Notes: generated from the letters alone by a model not told the origin. A stretch of 64,000 nucleotides of DNA from Polydactylus sextarius (GCA_016801845.1 CM028926.1:6484501-6548500), one strand, 5' to 3'; positions 46,779-57,388 are shown, counted from the first letter of the stretch. Numbers and translations are program-made.

Positions 46779-47699
46779 TCATCTTTTACACAAACCAAAT
46801 GATACATAGTTTTTCAGTGCCAGAAAAAAAACTTCATCCCTCAGGCCATAAATGAGAGGACTCAGACACTTTGGTACAAGATTAAACATTATGTAGTTAA
46901 AGTACCTGACATTGATAAATAACCTGAAATTAGTTAGAGGTATAGAACTTTCTATGAATGGACACCACAGCTGAATGAGACAAAGCAACAACTGAAAACC
47001 ATGAAGAACCACTGTTCTGAGCCCTTTCTTTGATGACTTTTCATTCTCTCCTGATGCAGCTTTGGCCACTTTCATTATCTTAACATATGTGAATAAAATA
47101 ACAATGCTCATGATCAAGAACTGGAATTGATATAAAGCTGATCTAAGATGTTGCTGCCATGGATAAAACATAAATATCTCCACTGAGCACATCTGATATT
47201 GTTTGTAGAAGCTGAAAGTGGCACATGCAAAGGAACTAGAGAGAATAATAATACAGGGCACAGAGCTGAGGCCATGAATGATGAGGATGCAGTGTAGAGT
47301 ATTGCGAGTGGTGCACAACTCTCCATGTCGCAGGGGCATGCAAATGGCCACATATCGCTCCAGACTCATTGCTGTCAGAGTAACTGGTGTAACAGTAACA
47401 TATAGAAGAACCACAACAGAGATAATGATACATACCCAAACTTGCATGGTAAACTGAAAATGGTTCAAGATGAACAAAATGTCAGATATGAACAATAACA
47501 AGCTATCAGACAGCAGAGTAACAGCAAATAAGATGTAGCGTGAACTCGTGCAGAAATTCTGCTTTTTAAAAAAGGTTATGATGAACAACAAGTTGATGCA
47601 AAGAAAAATTATCACCAGGATCTGCACAATTAAGACCCTGTCATTGAACTGTGGTACGGAGGACTCAACAGCAGCTGATGAGTTGTTAGGTGTCATCAC
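46779..47699 (-). CDS. Odorant receptor 131-2-like, triplication copy B
   Basis: 306 residues ending NYVSFGLCKR with TGA at 46,779-46,781. It differs from copy A by a handful of residues (VIIF for VMVF in TM1, ILNHF for ILTHF, VVLHG for VILHG, INVRYF for ISVRYF) and in the C-terminal tail. The start lies 1,634 bases from the start of copy A, and about 700 bp of 5' flank is shared. Such closeness means recent duplication or continuing gene conversion. All motifs of a working receptor are present. TM1 reads QILVIIF as in the orphan fragment at 50,271, so that fragment descends from a copy-B-like gene. Confidence 0.93.
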   Translation of the reverse strand: MMTPNNSSAAVESSVPQFNDRVLIVQILVIIFLCINLLFIITFFKKQNFCTSSRYILFAVTLLSDSLLLFISDILFILNHFQFTMQVWVCIIISVVVLLYVTVTPVTLTAMSLERYVAICMPLRHGELCTTRNTLHCILIIHGLSSVPCIIILSSSFACATFSFYKQYQMCSVEIFMFYPWQQHLRSALYQFQFLIMSIVILFTYVKIMKVAKAASGENEKSSKKGLRTVVLHGFQLLLCLIQLWCPFIESSIPLTNFRLFINVRYFNYIMFNLVPKCLSPLIYGLRDEVFFLALKNYVSFGLCKR

Positions 47700-47783
47700 T
47701 TATCTTAACAAAAACACAGCAGGTGATGCTGTTAGTTGAGCTGTTTGTGCTCAGAGAGAGAGGGGGGAGATGTCAAAGGAGAC

Positions 47784-47896
47784 TTTATAGGAGCAACTAG
47801 TATACAAGCAATGTAGTAGAGAGAGAGCAACAGAATTTTGCTCACAGTACCTTAATTGCATGTCAGCCCTATTTTCTTCCATTCTCTCTCAAGGGA
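47784..47896 (-). promoter_or_regulatory. Receptor promoter, copy B (TATA, HD, O/E)
   Basis: TATA box at 47,784-47,789, TAATTG at 47,853-47,858 (plus-strand text) and the O/E-like site at 47,887-47,896, all identical in sequence and spacing to copy A. The gene's ATG is 85 bp downstream of the TATA box. Confidence 0.6.
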
Positions 47897-48404
47897 GTAT
47901 GTTAAGACAAATGCAGGTTGTAAACAAACCAAAATTACAACAGCAGCTTTCACTTTTATGATCCAAATAATGTATAATACAACAGTGATTTTTCTGTTGC
48001 CATGAAATTGGTGAATAAAATAAAATGAAAATAAAATCCCAAATCCCTTTTACAAGTAAATTATTTGTTTCCTTTTATAGATGTACAGTTCTCATGATCC
48101 TAAACTGCAGACAGCAAATATATTATTCTGGTTTATATGTTAAATGTTAAAAGGATTTATAATCTGTGTAATATCAGTCAACCTGAAGGCAAACATAGTC
48201 ACCTCAATGAACAAAAAAAAAACAAAAAAAAAAAACAAGATGAGTTAAGTTTAGATTATAGCTTAAACAAGAATTTAATTATAGACATGCACATAACAGT
48301 AAACCAGTTTGTGTTTAACAAGATATTGAACGTGCTATTAAATTTATTTAAGTGAGAGTAAATTGGAGACATGCTCAGTAGAATATTTATCTATTGTTAT
48401 TATT

Positions 48405-49325
48405 TCATCTTTTACACAAACCAAATGATGCATAGTTTTTCAGTGCCAGAAAAAAAACTTCATCCCTCAGGCCATAAATGAGAGGACTCAGACACTTTGG
48501 TACAAGATTAAACATTATGTAGTTAAAGTACCTGACATTGATAAATAACCTGAAATTAGTTAGAGGTATAGAACTTTCTATGAATGGACACCACAGCTGA
48601 ATGAGACAAAGTAACAACTGAAAACCATGAAGAATCACTGTTCTGAGCCCTTTCTTTGATGACTTTTCATTCTCTCCTGATGCAGCTTTGGCTACTTTCA
48701 TTATCTTAACATATGTGAATAAAATAACAATGCTCATGATCAAGAACTGGAATTGATACACAGCTGATCTAAGATGTTGCTGCCATGGATAAAACATAAA
48801 TATCTCCACTGAGCACATCTGATATTGTTTGTAGAAGCTGAAAGTGGCACATGCAAAGGAACTAGAGAGAATAATAATACAGGGCACAGAGCTGAGGCCA
48901 TGAATGATGAGGATGCAGTGTAGAGTATTGCGAGTGGTGCACAACTCTCCATGTCGCAGGGGCATGCAAATGGCCACATATCGCTCCAGACTCATTGCTG
49001 TCAGAGTAACTGGTGTAACAGTAACATATAGAAGAACCACAACAGAGATAATGATACATACCCAAACTTGCATGGTAAACTGAAAATAGTTGAAGATGAA
49101 CAAAATGTCAGATATGAACAATAACAAGCTATCAGACAGCAGAGTAACAGCAAATAAGATGTAGCGTGAACTCGTGCAGAAATTCTGCTTTTTGAAAAAG
49201 GTTATGATGAACAACAAGTTGATGTAAAGAAAAACCATCACCAGGATCTGCACAATTAAGACCCTGTCATTGATCTGTGGTACGGAGGACTCAACAGCAG
49301 CTGATGAGTTGTTAGGTGTCATCAT
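48405..49325 (-). CDS. Odorant receptor 131-2-like, triplication copy C
   Basis: 306 residues, 1,626 bases from copy B by start position. Private changes are PQIND for PQFND, LYINLL in TM1, IFNYF before the first extracellular loop, SAVYQF at the start of TM5, and NYASFGLCKR at the end. Family motifs are intact. Its promoter is altered relative to A and B (the homeodomain core is changed), so this copy may be expressed differently even though the protein is almost the same. Its 5' flank is cut at 49,705 by an unrelated 565 bp segment. Confidence 0.93.
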   Translation of the reverse strand: MMTPNNSSAAVESSVPQINDRVLIVQILVMVFLYINLLFIITFFKKQNFCTSSRYILFAVTLLSDSLLLFISDILFIFNYFQFTMQVWVCIIISVVVLLYVTVTPVTLTAMSLERYVAICMPLRHGELCTTRNTLHCILIIHGLSSVPCIIILSSSFACATFSFYKQYQMCSVEIFMFYPWQQHLRSAVYQFQFLIMSIVILFTYVKIMKVAKAASGENEKSSKKGLRTVILHGFQLLLCLIQLWCPFIESSIPLTNFRLFINVRYFNYIMFNLVPKCLSPLIYGLRDEVFFLALKNYASFGLCKR

Positions 49326-49406
49326 TTATCTTAACAAAATCACAGCAGGTGATGCTGTTAGTTAAGCTGTCTGTGCTCAGAGAGGGGGGGGGATGTCAAT
49401 GGAGAC

Positions 49407-49519
49407 TTTATAGGAGCAACTAGTATACAAGCAATGTAGTAGAGAGAGAGCAATGAAATTTTGCTCACAGTACCTTTATTGCTTGTCATCACTATTTTCT
49501 TCCATTCTCTCTCAAGGGA
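49407..49519 (-). promoter_or_regulatory. Receptor promoter, copy C, homeodomain core altered
   Basis: The TATA box (49,407-49,412) and O/E-like site (49,510-49,519) match copies A and B. At the homeodomain position the plus strand reads 'ctttattgctt' (core 49,476-49,481) where the others read 'cttaattgcat': A to T in the core, and CAT to CTT beside it. Loss or weakening of an Lhx2-type site is the inference. Confidence 0.55.
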
Positions 49520-49705
49520 GTATGTTAAGACAAATGCAGGTTATAAACAAGCCAGCAGCTTTCACTTTTATGATCCAATTAATGTATAATACAACAGTGA
49601 TTATTCTGTTGCCATGAAATTGGTGAATAAAATAAAATGAAAATAAAATCTTAAATCCATTTTACAAGTAAATTATTTGTTTTCTTTTATAGATGTACAG
49701 TTCTC

Positions 49706-50270
49706 TTGTTGGGCTTAGACTTGCTAAGACTTGGGCAACTTGCTGGAAAATTGCCTGGGAACTATCCAGAAAACTACAAAGGGTTAATCATGAGCTGCCA
49801 CTGCACATATTGTTTGTTGGGTTATTATCATTTTATGCTGCTTTTTCAGCTCTTGGGTTTAAACCAATGTCTTTGTCAGTCTTTGTCAATCTAATAACTC
49901 AAAAGGCCAAGAAAAAAGGCAGACTTCCACATTCTCATCCTTGTGTGGGTTTGGAGCAACTCCCTAGTGGCTACTCAAAGAACAAGTGCCTCACCTCTAT
50001 GTGGAATAAGGTTCTTTTACTTTTCTCAGACTGGAGCGCTTGTCCGTGTTTAAGTTTCTGAAATGCTTTCTTTGTGAGTCAAACACAGACTTCTTTCAGC
50101 ATCATGAATCTTAAGAGAAGGAGTGAAAGCAGTCGTTTCCTCATCTGCTTAGCCCATTTCCTACTTTGTCTATTGCTACCAAATTATCTTGCCATGTTCT
50201 GTGTGTTACAGAGCGTAGGACCAAGGGTCAGCTATGTTGTCCAATCCCATCACCAACTGAAGGTGTTTAT
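49706..50270. other. 565 bp unrecognised segment inside the repeat array
   Basis: Left of it the sequence matches the 5' flank of the receptor unit up to 'gtacagttctc'; right of it the unit resumes mid-gene at 'gaaaaattatcacc'. The segment itself has no match elsewhere in the window. It is open on the plus strand for 122 codons (49,693-50,061), but with no domain I recognise, and the frame starts in receptor flank, so I do not call a gene. It may be filler captured during the deletion of the fourth receptor unit, or a fragment of a mobile element. Confidence 0.6.
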
Positions 50271-50717
50271 GAAAAATTATCACCAGGATCTGCACAATTA
50301 AGACCCTGTCATTGAACTGTGGTACGGAGGACTCAACAGCAGCTGATGAGTTGTTAGGTGTCATCATTTATCTTAACAAAAACAGCAGGTGATGCTGTTA
50401 GTTGAGCTGTTTGTGCTCAGAGAGAGAGGGGGGAGATGTCAAAGGAGACTTTATAGGAGCAACTAGTATACAAGCAATGTAGTAGAGAGAGAGCAACAGA
50501 ATTTTGCTCACAGTACCTTAATTGCATGTCAGCCCTATTTCCTTCCATTCTCTCTCAAGGGAGTATGTTAAGACAAATGCAGGTTGTAAACAAACCAAAA
50601 TTACAACAGCAGCTTTCACTTTTATGATCCAAATAATGTATAATACAACAGTGATTGTTCTGTTGCCATGAAATTGGTGAATAAAATAAAATGAAAATAA
50701 AATCCCAAATCCCTTTT
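50271..50717 (-). pseudogene. Orphan receptor promoter with first 32 codons
   Basis: This is the beginning of a fourth triplication-type unit. The ATG at about 50,363 is followed by MMTPNNSSAAVESSVPQFND and then RVLIVQILVIIF, i.e. the N-terminus and half of TM1, and then the coding sequence is cut at 50,271. Upstream, the whole promoter is kept: TATA at 50,450-50,455, TAATTG at 50,519-50,524, O/E-like site at 50,553-50,562. At 50,717 the sequence jumps to the 3' flank of the next gene. If the promoter still works it would drive transcription into the unrecognised 565 bp segment and on towards copy C. Confidence 0.8.
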
Positions 50718-50794
50718 ATTTCTTAAACAAGAATTTAATCATAGACATGCACATAACAGTAAACCAGTTTGTGTTTAACAAGATATTGAACATG

Positions 50795-51769
50795 CTATTT
50801 AATGTACTTATATGAGAGTACATTGGAGACATGCTTAGTAGAATATCTATTGTTATTATTTCTTTTACACAAACCAAATGATACATAGTTTTTCAGTGCC
50901 AGAAAAAACTTTTCATCCCTCAGGCCATAAATGAGAGGACTCAGACATCTTGGAGCAAGAGTCAATATTATATAAGTAGAATATCTAATGTTTTGAAATA
51001 AAATGAAATGAATGTCAAGTATAGCCATTTCTAGATATGGACGCCACAGTTGGATGAGACAGAGCAACAGCTGGAAACCGTGAAGAATCACTGTTCTGAG
51101 CCCTTTCTTTGATGAATTTTTATTCTCTCCTGATGCAGCTTTGGCCACTTTCATTATCTTAATATAGGAGGAAACAATAATGATACACATGATTAGGAAG
51201 TAAAACTGATACACAGCTGACCTAACATGATCTTGCCATCTATACAAAATAAACAACTCCACAGAGCAGTGCCTGTATTCTTTGTAAAAGCTAAGATAAG
51301 CTGAAGCAAAGAAAATGGAGAAAACCATGATGTATGGCACAGAGCTGAGGCCATGAATGATGAGGATACAGTGTATCGTGCGCCGTGTGGTGCACAACTC
51401 TCCGTGTCGCAGGGGCATGCAGATGGCCACGTATCTCTCCAGGGTCATTGCCGTCAGAGTAACTGGTGTGATCATAAGATACAGAAGCACCACAACAGAG
51501 ATAATGACACATATCCAGACTTGGATGTTTAAACCAAAAACGTTCAAAATGAGAAGGACATCAGAGATAAATAACAGCAAGCTGTCTGACAGTAATGTAA
51601 GAGCAAATAAAATGTAGCGACTGGTTGTATAGAAGCACTCCTTTTGGAAAAAGGTGGCAATGAGAAACATGTTGATGCAGAGAAAAATCATCACCAAGAT
51701 CTGAACGATAATGAGCTTAACCTGACCATCTACTGGATCTTGAGAAAACAGTGAGCCATTAGAAGCCAT
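50795..51769 (-). CDS. Odorant receptor 131-2-like with extended C-tail
   Basis: 324 residues from MASNGSLFSQDP, intact. The body is clearly distinct from the triplicated genes (WRPYLEMAIL before TM7, YLMITPVTLT in TM3), but the last part (FFLALKNYVSFGLCKR) and about 80 bp of 3' flank match copies B and C, which suggests gene conversion at the 3' end. In B and C the codon after CKR is TGA. Here exactly those three bases are missing (AGA AAT AAT for AGA TGA AAT AAT at 50,858-50,863), so translation runs on for 21 residues (NNNNRYSTKHV... to YKYIK). The cytoplasmic tail is thus longer and Asn-rich. Everything else (LERYVAIC, ASGENKNSSKKG, SPLIYGLRDE) is normal. Confidence 0.92.
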   Translation of the reverse strand: MASNGSLFSQDPVDGQVKLIIVQILVMIFLCINMFLIATFFQKECFYTTSRYILFALTLLSDSLLLFISDVLLILNVFGLNIQVWICVIISVVVLLYLMITPVTLTAMTLERYVAICMPLRHGELCTTRRTIHCILIIHGLSSVPYIMVFSIFFASAYLSFYKEYRHCSVELFILYRWQDHVRSAVYQFYFLIMCIIIVSSYIKIMKVAKAASGENKNSSKKGLRTVILHGFQLLLCLIQLWRPYLEMAILDIHFILFQNIRYSTYIILTLAPRCLSPLIYGLRDEKFFLALKNYVSFGLCKRNNNNRYSTKHVSNVLSYKYIK

Positions 51770-52905
51770 ACACCTTGCAACTGTTTTCTAAGTAAACACA
51801 AAAATTTGACAATCAGAAATCCATTAAAATATCATTGTATAACATGTTAAAATTACAAAATAATAATAGTTAAAGTCCAATATGAAGTTTAAATCTAAAT
51901 AAAGCAGTTTACCAAAATTGAGACGGTAATGTCTTCTGAGCACTGTTCAGCCTTGTGTGAGCACGATGACTTTAAATACCAGGAGATCCAAAAATGACAT
52001 CAAGTGAGGCTCTGCCTACTACTGTGTTGTGATTATCACTGTTGGTTAGTGTTGTTCATAGTTGGATAGATTCTATCACATCAACACAGATGTTGTGCTC
52101 TTTCAAAGTTGATTCTCATGACACATTATTATTTAGTAGTTCTTTGGTTTTTCCAAAGTGAATCGTCATGGGGAATGATGGTTAAGGTCATAAACCAGTT
52201 TAGGTCAAAAGGCCTAGTGTCACACTGCATACAAAATATACTGCATCACAAACATAGGCTATTTAAGAAAATTTTGTTTTTAATAGTTTAAAATCATGTT
52301 TTATCCTAAGTCCCAGGTTTCTTCCAAAAGTCAAATCAAGCTTCATTCTGCAATGTTACCACCAAAAGTGGTAAAAATAAAAATTAAAAAAGAAAGAAAG
52401 AAATGTTATATCCAATGACAAGCTAATTTGCTGAGGTGTCTGTTCAACTGCAACAGTTAACCAAGCCAAATGTCAATGCAGCATAATGTTCCAAACACTA
52501 GTGTGATTTTCTGGGCTTTGTCAGATAATAGTTAATAAACTTACTGATCAGACACATTAAATCTCAGACAAAATGTATGTTGATGTTTTTCCCCAAAGAA
52601 ATAAAGAAGAAGTTTTTGACAAGTTCCTGAAAAGGTCCTAAATGTGAACACACAGCTGATAATCTTTACAGACAAACATGAGCACAATGTACGAAATTTA
52701 GATATTTTTTTCCCCAAAGAGGTGAGTGTTTTCAGTACTGCAGCTTATTTATTTATTTTTAACACAGCAGCACATTTTAGCAATATGAAACTCATAATGA
52801 AAACTGGTTCAGGCAAACATGACCAACAAGTATATGATGAAGACAGATCAAGACTGATATATTTTACACATTTTAACTAAGTAAGTATTAGCAACACACA
52901 TTTGT
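51770..52905. other. Intergenic region
   Basis: 5' flank of the receptor at 50.8 kb, with a TATA-like box reading GGTATTTAAAGTC on the coding strand (about 51,970-51,982) roughly 200 bp upstream of the ATG. Short 'agaaagaaagaaa' at 52,388. No gene and no named repeat seen in 52,000-52,905. Confidence 0.5.
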
Positions 52906-53676
52906 TCACATCACCTGCACATCGTTTTTTACATTGTGAAATCGAAAAGGTGCTTTGACTTTCAGTGCGAAAGAAAACTTTTCATCCCTGAGGCCATAAA
53001 TAAGAGGACTCAGACATCTTGGAGCAACATTAAACATTATGGAATTAAAATATCTGATGTCAACAAATAACTTGTAATCAATCTTATGTACAGCAGCTTC
53101 TATGAATGGACACCACAGCTGGATGAGACTGAGCAACAGCTGGAAACCACGAACTGTACTGAGCCTTTTCTTTGATGACTTTTTATTCTCTCCTGATGCA
53201 GCTGTGGCCGCTTTCATTATTTTAGTAGGAAAAAAATGATAGTAACAGATATGACTAAAAAGTAGCACTGAAACAAAGCTAGTTGCCATTGAATTAAGAC
53301 AAATATATTAGTGGAGCATATTTTGTTTTGGGTGTATAACCTTTGTGGGGCTGATGTAAAAAAGACTGAGAGAATAATAGTGACCAGCACAGAGCTGAGG
53401 CCATGAATGATGGTGATATAACAGAGAGCGTTGTGAGTGGTGCAAAACTCTCCATGTCGCAGGGGCATGCAGGTGGCAACATAGCGCTCCAGGGTCTTTG
53501 CTGTCAGAGTAACTAGTGTGACAAAAGTATATATGACTAAAAGAATATAGATAATGACACACAAGCCAAATTGCATAGTGAAATGAAAATAAGTCAAAAT
53601 GAGCAAAATATCAGACATAAATAATATTAAGCTATCAGACAACAGTGTAACAGCAAATAACATGTAGCGTGTAGTG
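52906..53676 (-). pseudogene. Odorant receptor 131-2-like, truncated and frameshifted
   Basis: Homology begins abruptly at 53,676 with HTTRYMLFAV, the start of TM2. The N-terminus and TM1 (about 50 codons) are gone, and unrelated sequence follows. The first frame (to 53,217) runs through TM2-TM5 and ends after VTIIFFLLK. The second frame (52,906-53,289) resumes at the TKIMKAATAASGENKK loop, so a small deletion lies near 53,225-53,235. Two codons are also missing where ILHG should be (STVRGFQLLL). LERYVATC has Thr for Ile, and the PLRHGEFC..HN segment is degraded. Several independent lesions in good sequence make this a genuine pseudogene, not an error. Confidence 0.9.
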
Positions 53677-53911
53677 TGAAGGTCGGGCTGGTGGATAGTA
53701 TTATGTTTTTAGGTTTTTCATCCCATTTTTCTGATGATACACCCCAGGAATACCTTGAAAGAAGTTCAAGGAAGTAGCTGAGTGAAAATATTGGTTCAAC
53801 AGTCATTTCAGGTCAAGTGATACCACCATGACAGCAGCTCTGTGAGGCTGAATGCACATAGCACAGCAGTGATTAGAGCTAAATGCTATTATGCGTAATT
53901 CTCCAGTTGTG

Positions 53912-54102
53912 ATTCCTAACCACTGTGCTGGAGCACATGAGGTGTGCCATGGGGATTGTTCAGTTTTACTTAATTACAAAGCATTCATTTTCTCATCTCT
54001 CTCTCTCGCTCACTTTTTGTGACATTTTTGTTTGGTGGTGTTCTGTGGGATTTTTCTAATATAAAATCTGTGCTGCGGCTCAATAAAGGTTGGGAAACAC
54101 TG
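53912..54102. mobile_element. hAT-like non-autonomous element fragment
   Basis: The text from 'attcctaaccactgtgctg' through 'ggtgtgccatgggga', 'tttggtggtgttctgtggg' and 'tgctgcggctcaataaaggt' to 'tgggaaacactg' matches, as I remember it, an abundant fish repeat whose end reads CAGTGTTTCCCAACC on the other strand, in hAT style. The left terminus is not clear. It lies about 240 bp upstream of the truncated receptor. Confidence 0.5.
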
Positions 54103-54300
54103 CTCTACAGATACACTTAAACTCATCTTGCCTCTGTATTTAACCAAGACAAATACATGACAGGCAGATCACGGTGTGTACGAGGTGCACACACTGTGCT
54201 GACCACACTGTCCAAAGATCATTTGCTCTGCGTAGCGTCATTTAAGGGGCAGGACAGTTTAAAAAAAAACATCAGAGCTGCATCAGCAGATAACGTAAAG

Positions 54301-54334
54301 GGTGTGGGTGTGTGTGTGTGTGTGGGGGGGGGGG
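54301..54334. repeat. TG microsatellite followed by G run
   Basis: (TG)n from about 54,309 to 54,323 followed by an 11-base G run. Simple repeat; no gene context. Length is likely variable. Confidence 0.9.
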
Positions 54335-54771
54335 TACAGAGTACAAGAACAGGCTCACAAACAGGCTGAGTGAAAAGTTATATATAAAAAGTCAAAACCA
54401 TTGGAAACCTGGTGTCAGTGCAGTAGTACCTGCCTTAAATGGCTGTTTTATCTACACAAGAGTTTGAGGAAACCACACATACTCAAGTACATTTATTTTT
54501 AGACGATAATAACACTAACAAATAAATGATGTTTTTGTGGAACTGGTTTTGAATGGTAATGCAGTCACACAACATGTAGTAGAGCAAATAATCTAGTAAG
54601 TGCACATGGAACTGAGAAAGATATTTATCAGCGCAGTATAATAACACACATGTACATGAATAGAAAATTTCAAGCGGCAACAGTGATACATGTTTCAATC
54701 AATCAATAACAATATTAGTGAAGCCCATATATGAATCAATTTTATAATATTAGTGGTGTAACATTCTGGCT

Positions 54772-55689
54772 TCAAAATAAATCTAATGATTGTTTCTTAT
54801 ATAAACCACAGAGCATATAGCTTTTCAGTGCATGAAAAAACATTTCATCCCTGAGGCCATAAATGAGAGGACTCAGGCATCTTGGAGCAAGAATAAACAT
54901 AATGTAGTTAAAGTACCTGACATTAACATATAACATGAAATTAATCTGGAGTACAGCTGCTTCTATGAATGGACACCACAGCTGGATGAGACAGAGCAGC
55001 AGCTGGAAACTATGAAGAATCACAGTTCTGAGGCCTCTCCATGTTGACTTTTTATCCTCTCCTGATGCAGCTTTGGCCACTCTCACTATTTTAACGTATG
55101 AGAAAACAATGGTGACGCACATGACCAAAAAGTACAACTGACTAATAGCTGACCTAAGATGACCTTGCCAAGTGTGAGAGATGAAGATTTCTACAGAGCA
55201 TATCCTTCCCTGGGTGTAGAAGCCGTGGCTCACAGATGCAAAAAAGATGGAGAGAACAAGAACACTGGGCAAAGAGCTGAGGGCATGAATAACGAGGATA
55301 CAGTGCAGAGCACTGCGCATGGAGCACAGCTCTCCATGTCGCAGGGGCATGCAGATGGCCACGTAGCGCTCCAGAGTCATTGCTGTCAGAGTTACAGGTG
55401 TGACAAAGGTGTACAGAGACAATACAATGTATATAGTAAGACACAGCCACATTTGTATTGTAAAGCGAAAATAGCTCAAAATAAGCAAAATGTCAGTCAT
55501 GAGTAAAAACAGACTATCTGACATTAATGTAATAGCGAATAAGATGTAGCGCATGGTTGTGTAGAAGAAATCTTTCATAAAAAAAGTTATGATCAGCAAA
55601 AAATTGATGAACAGGAAAAGTGCCACGAAAACTTGAACTAAAACGACTCTATCATTCACTTTGTACACCAAGGTGCTGTTGGATTCCAT
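54772..55689 (-). CDS. Odorant receptor 131-2-like (intact)
   Basis: 305 residues from MESNSTLVYKVND, sequon N4. With the gene at 57.4 kb it forms a second subgroup: MKDFFYTTMRY after TM1, STWRGLRTV in place of SSKKGLRTV in the third intracellular loop, and KK rather than KR near the C-terminus. Private features are HSFQLLL (Ser for Gly) in TM6, VIHALSSLPS in TM4, and GEDKKS for GENKKS. LERYVAIC and SPLIYGLRDE are kept. Upstream a weak TATA-like TTATAGA (55,958-55,964 on the plus strand) is followed by the usual GACTT. Likely functional. Confidence 0.93.
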   Translation of the reverse strand: MESNSTLVYKVNDRVVLVQVFVALFLFINFLLIITFFMKDFFYTTMRYILFAITLMSDSLFLLMTDILLILSYFRFTIQMWLCLTIYIVLSLYTFVTPVTLTAMTLERYVAICMPLRHGELCSMRSALHCILVIHALSSLPSVLVLSIFFASVSHGFYTQGRICSVEIFISHTWQGHLRSAISQLYFLVMCVTIVFSYVKIVRVAKAASGEDKKSTWRGLRTVILHSFQLLLCLIQLWCPFIEAAVLQINFMLYVNVRYFNYIMFILAPRCLSPLIYGLRDEMFFHALKSYMLCGLYKKQSLDLF

Positions 55690-57388
55690 ATATTACTGTA
55701 TTAGTCTAATATATAATGACAAAACTCATGAATTCATCTGAGTGAATAATGTCAAGTAATACAGTACAATTTAAAATGTCAATAAAAAAAACAGCTGCAC
55801 AGGTTTAGTATCACATGTACCACACATAACATGTCAACAAGTTGATAGATGAATGAGTTTAACAAACTATCCCTGAAGTAACATGACATTGTGACACACA
55901 GCTATTTCCTGCTGAGCTCTGTGCAGCTCTGTGCAGAGAAGCCTCTAGTGTGAAGTCTCTATAAGCAATTTCAGCACAAGTGAAACATCACATGTTTACT
56001 TACTACAATGTTGTCATCTCCAACTTATGCAAATAACATGTGATAGTAACTATAGTTATGCACTGTGTTGGTGTATTCCCACTCTCTGTATACATCAGAT
56101 TCTAAATGTTAAGTGTTAATGGACGTTTAAAGTGTGAGTGAAAATCAAACCATCACGGAGGGAACTGATGTTCATGGCATGTGAAAGAGATAATTGTACA
56201 AATAGTTTAGAGTAAACAATGAAGAAGAAGAAATATTGAGAAAAGTCCAAACCCTTTAAATTTTCTCACTGACACAGATTGATCAGTATTGTAATACCCA
56301 GTTTAGACATTGATGTGAAGGTAGGATTGTCTTTTTCTGCTGAATGCAACCACACCAACTTCAGCAAAATATATACAAAAATATATTTAAGTGTCAATAT
56401 ATGAACTTAACTTGAGGTATGAATGAAGTAACTTTCTGATTCATATGTTAATTTAAAAAGATTGAATGTAGTTAATAATCCTCTTTGTGATGCTCAGCCA
56501 TTGATTGATAATTAACAGGAAAAAACTACAGTCATACTTTTGAAAACATGTTAAATATATACAGAATAATATATTGCATATGTTGAATAATGCATAAAAG
56601 ACTTGGTACTTTACACTACTATACTGAGAATTACTTTCAGTCCACAATGGTAAGGAGTATTTTACAGAGATGTACAAAAGAGCATTAGGATGCAGGTAGT
56701 TGAATGGTCCTGATGTCAGTTCTTTGTTTTTTCTTTGCTACAGGGTTCAGCTCAGCAAGTAGTGTTTTGTTTCCTATAAACAGTGATTAAAGGTCCTAAA
56801 CAGGGCTGAAATTGAACAGGTGGTATTTCACTCCTGTGAGGTAACTTTAACCCTAACTCGTTCTATGTTGATACTGACTTTTGAAACTTACACATATTGA
56901 TTTGACTGATTCCTGACTTATCCAAACTCATTTGATGTTGAGGTACAGAACTATAGAATGATGTTTGGGGTTTGTGTTGAGTTGTGCAGATGAAATGCTG
57001 TGGTGTTCATGACATAGTCATGGGTCCGCTATGACTGTAAGTCTTTTAGAGATTGTACTGAAGAGGGCCAGTGTTTCCATCATGTTTTGACATCTGATGC
57101 AAGATGCAAGATTACAAAAAACTGTCCTTCTTCATCAACATCACACTTTTATTAAACCATACAACAGATACAACGTGTACGTCACAAAAGCAATGATAGA
57201 TATAATAAATATGACAATTTTAAAAAAAGAACAAATGGTTCATTAAATGTTGTGGGGGAAAATAGAGCAAGAATACACATCAATATTAAAGGAATTCAAT
57301 GATTAACAGTGAGTCAACAGGCCCACACAGAGAGGTTAAAGGGTAATCCCCCATGTAGATGAAGAAAGTACTAGATATATACAGGACC
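55690..57388. other. Intergenic region
   Basis: 1.7 kb with no gene. A minus-strand AATAAA (57,148-57,153) about 240 bp beyond the stop of the receptor at 57,389 is a candidate polyadenylation signal for that gene. The rest is AT-rich, with no repeat I can name. A 74-codon minus-strand frame at 56,453-56,677 is hydrophobic but unrelated to receptors and probably chance. Confidence 0.5.

Noticed and set aside
49693..50061. 122-codon frame in the unrecognised insert as a gene
   Set aside because: Begins inside receptor flank, has no known domain, no paralogue in the window and no visible promoter on that strand; kept only as an observation.
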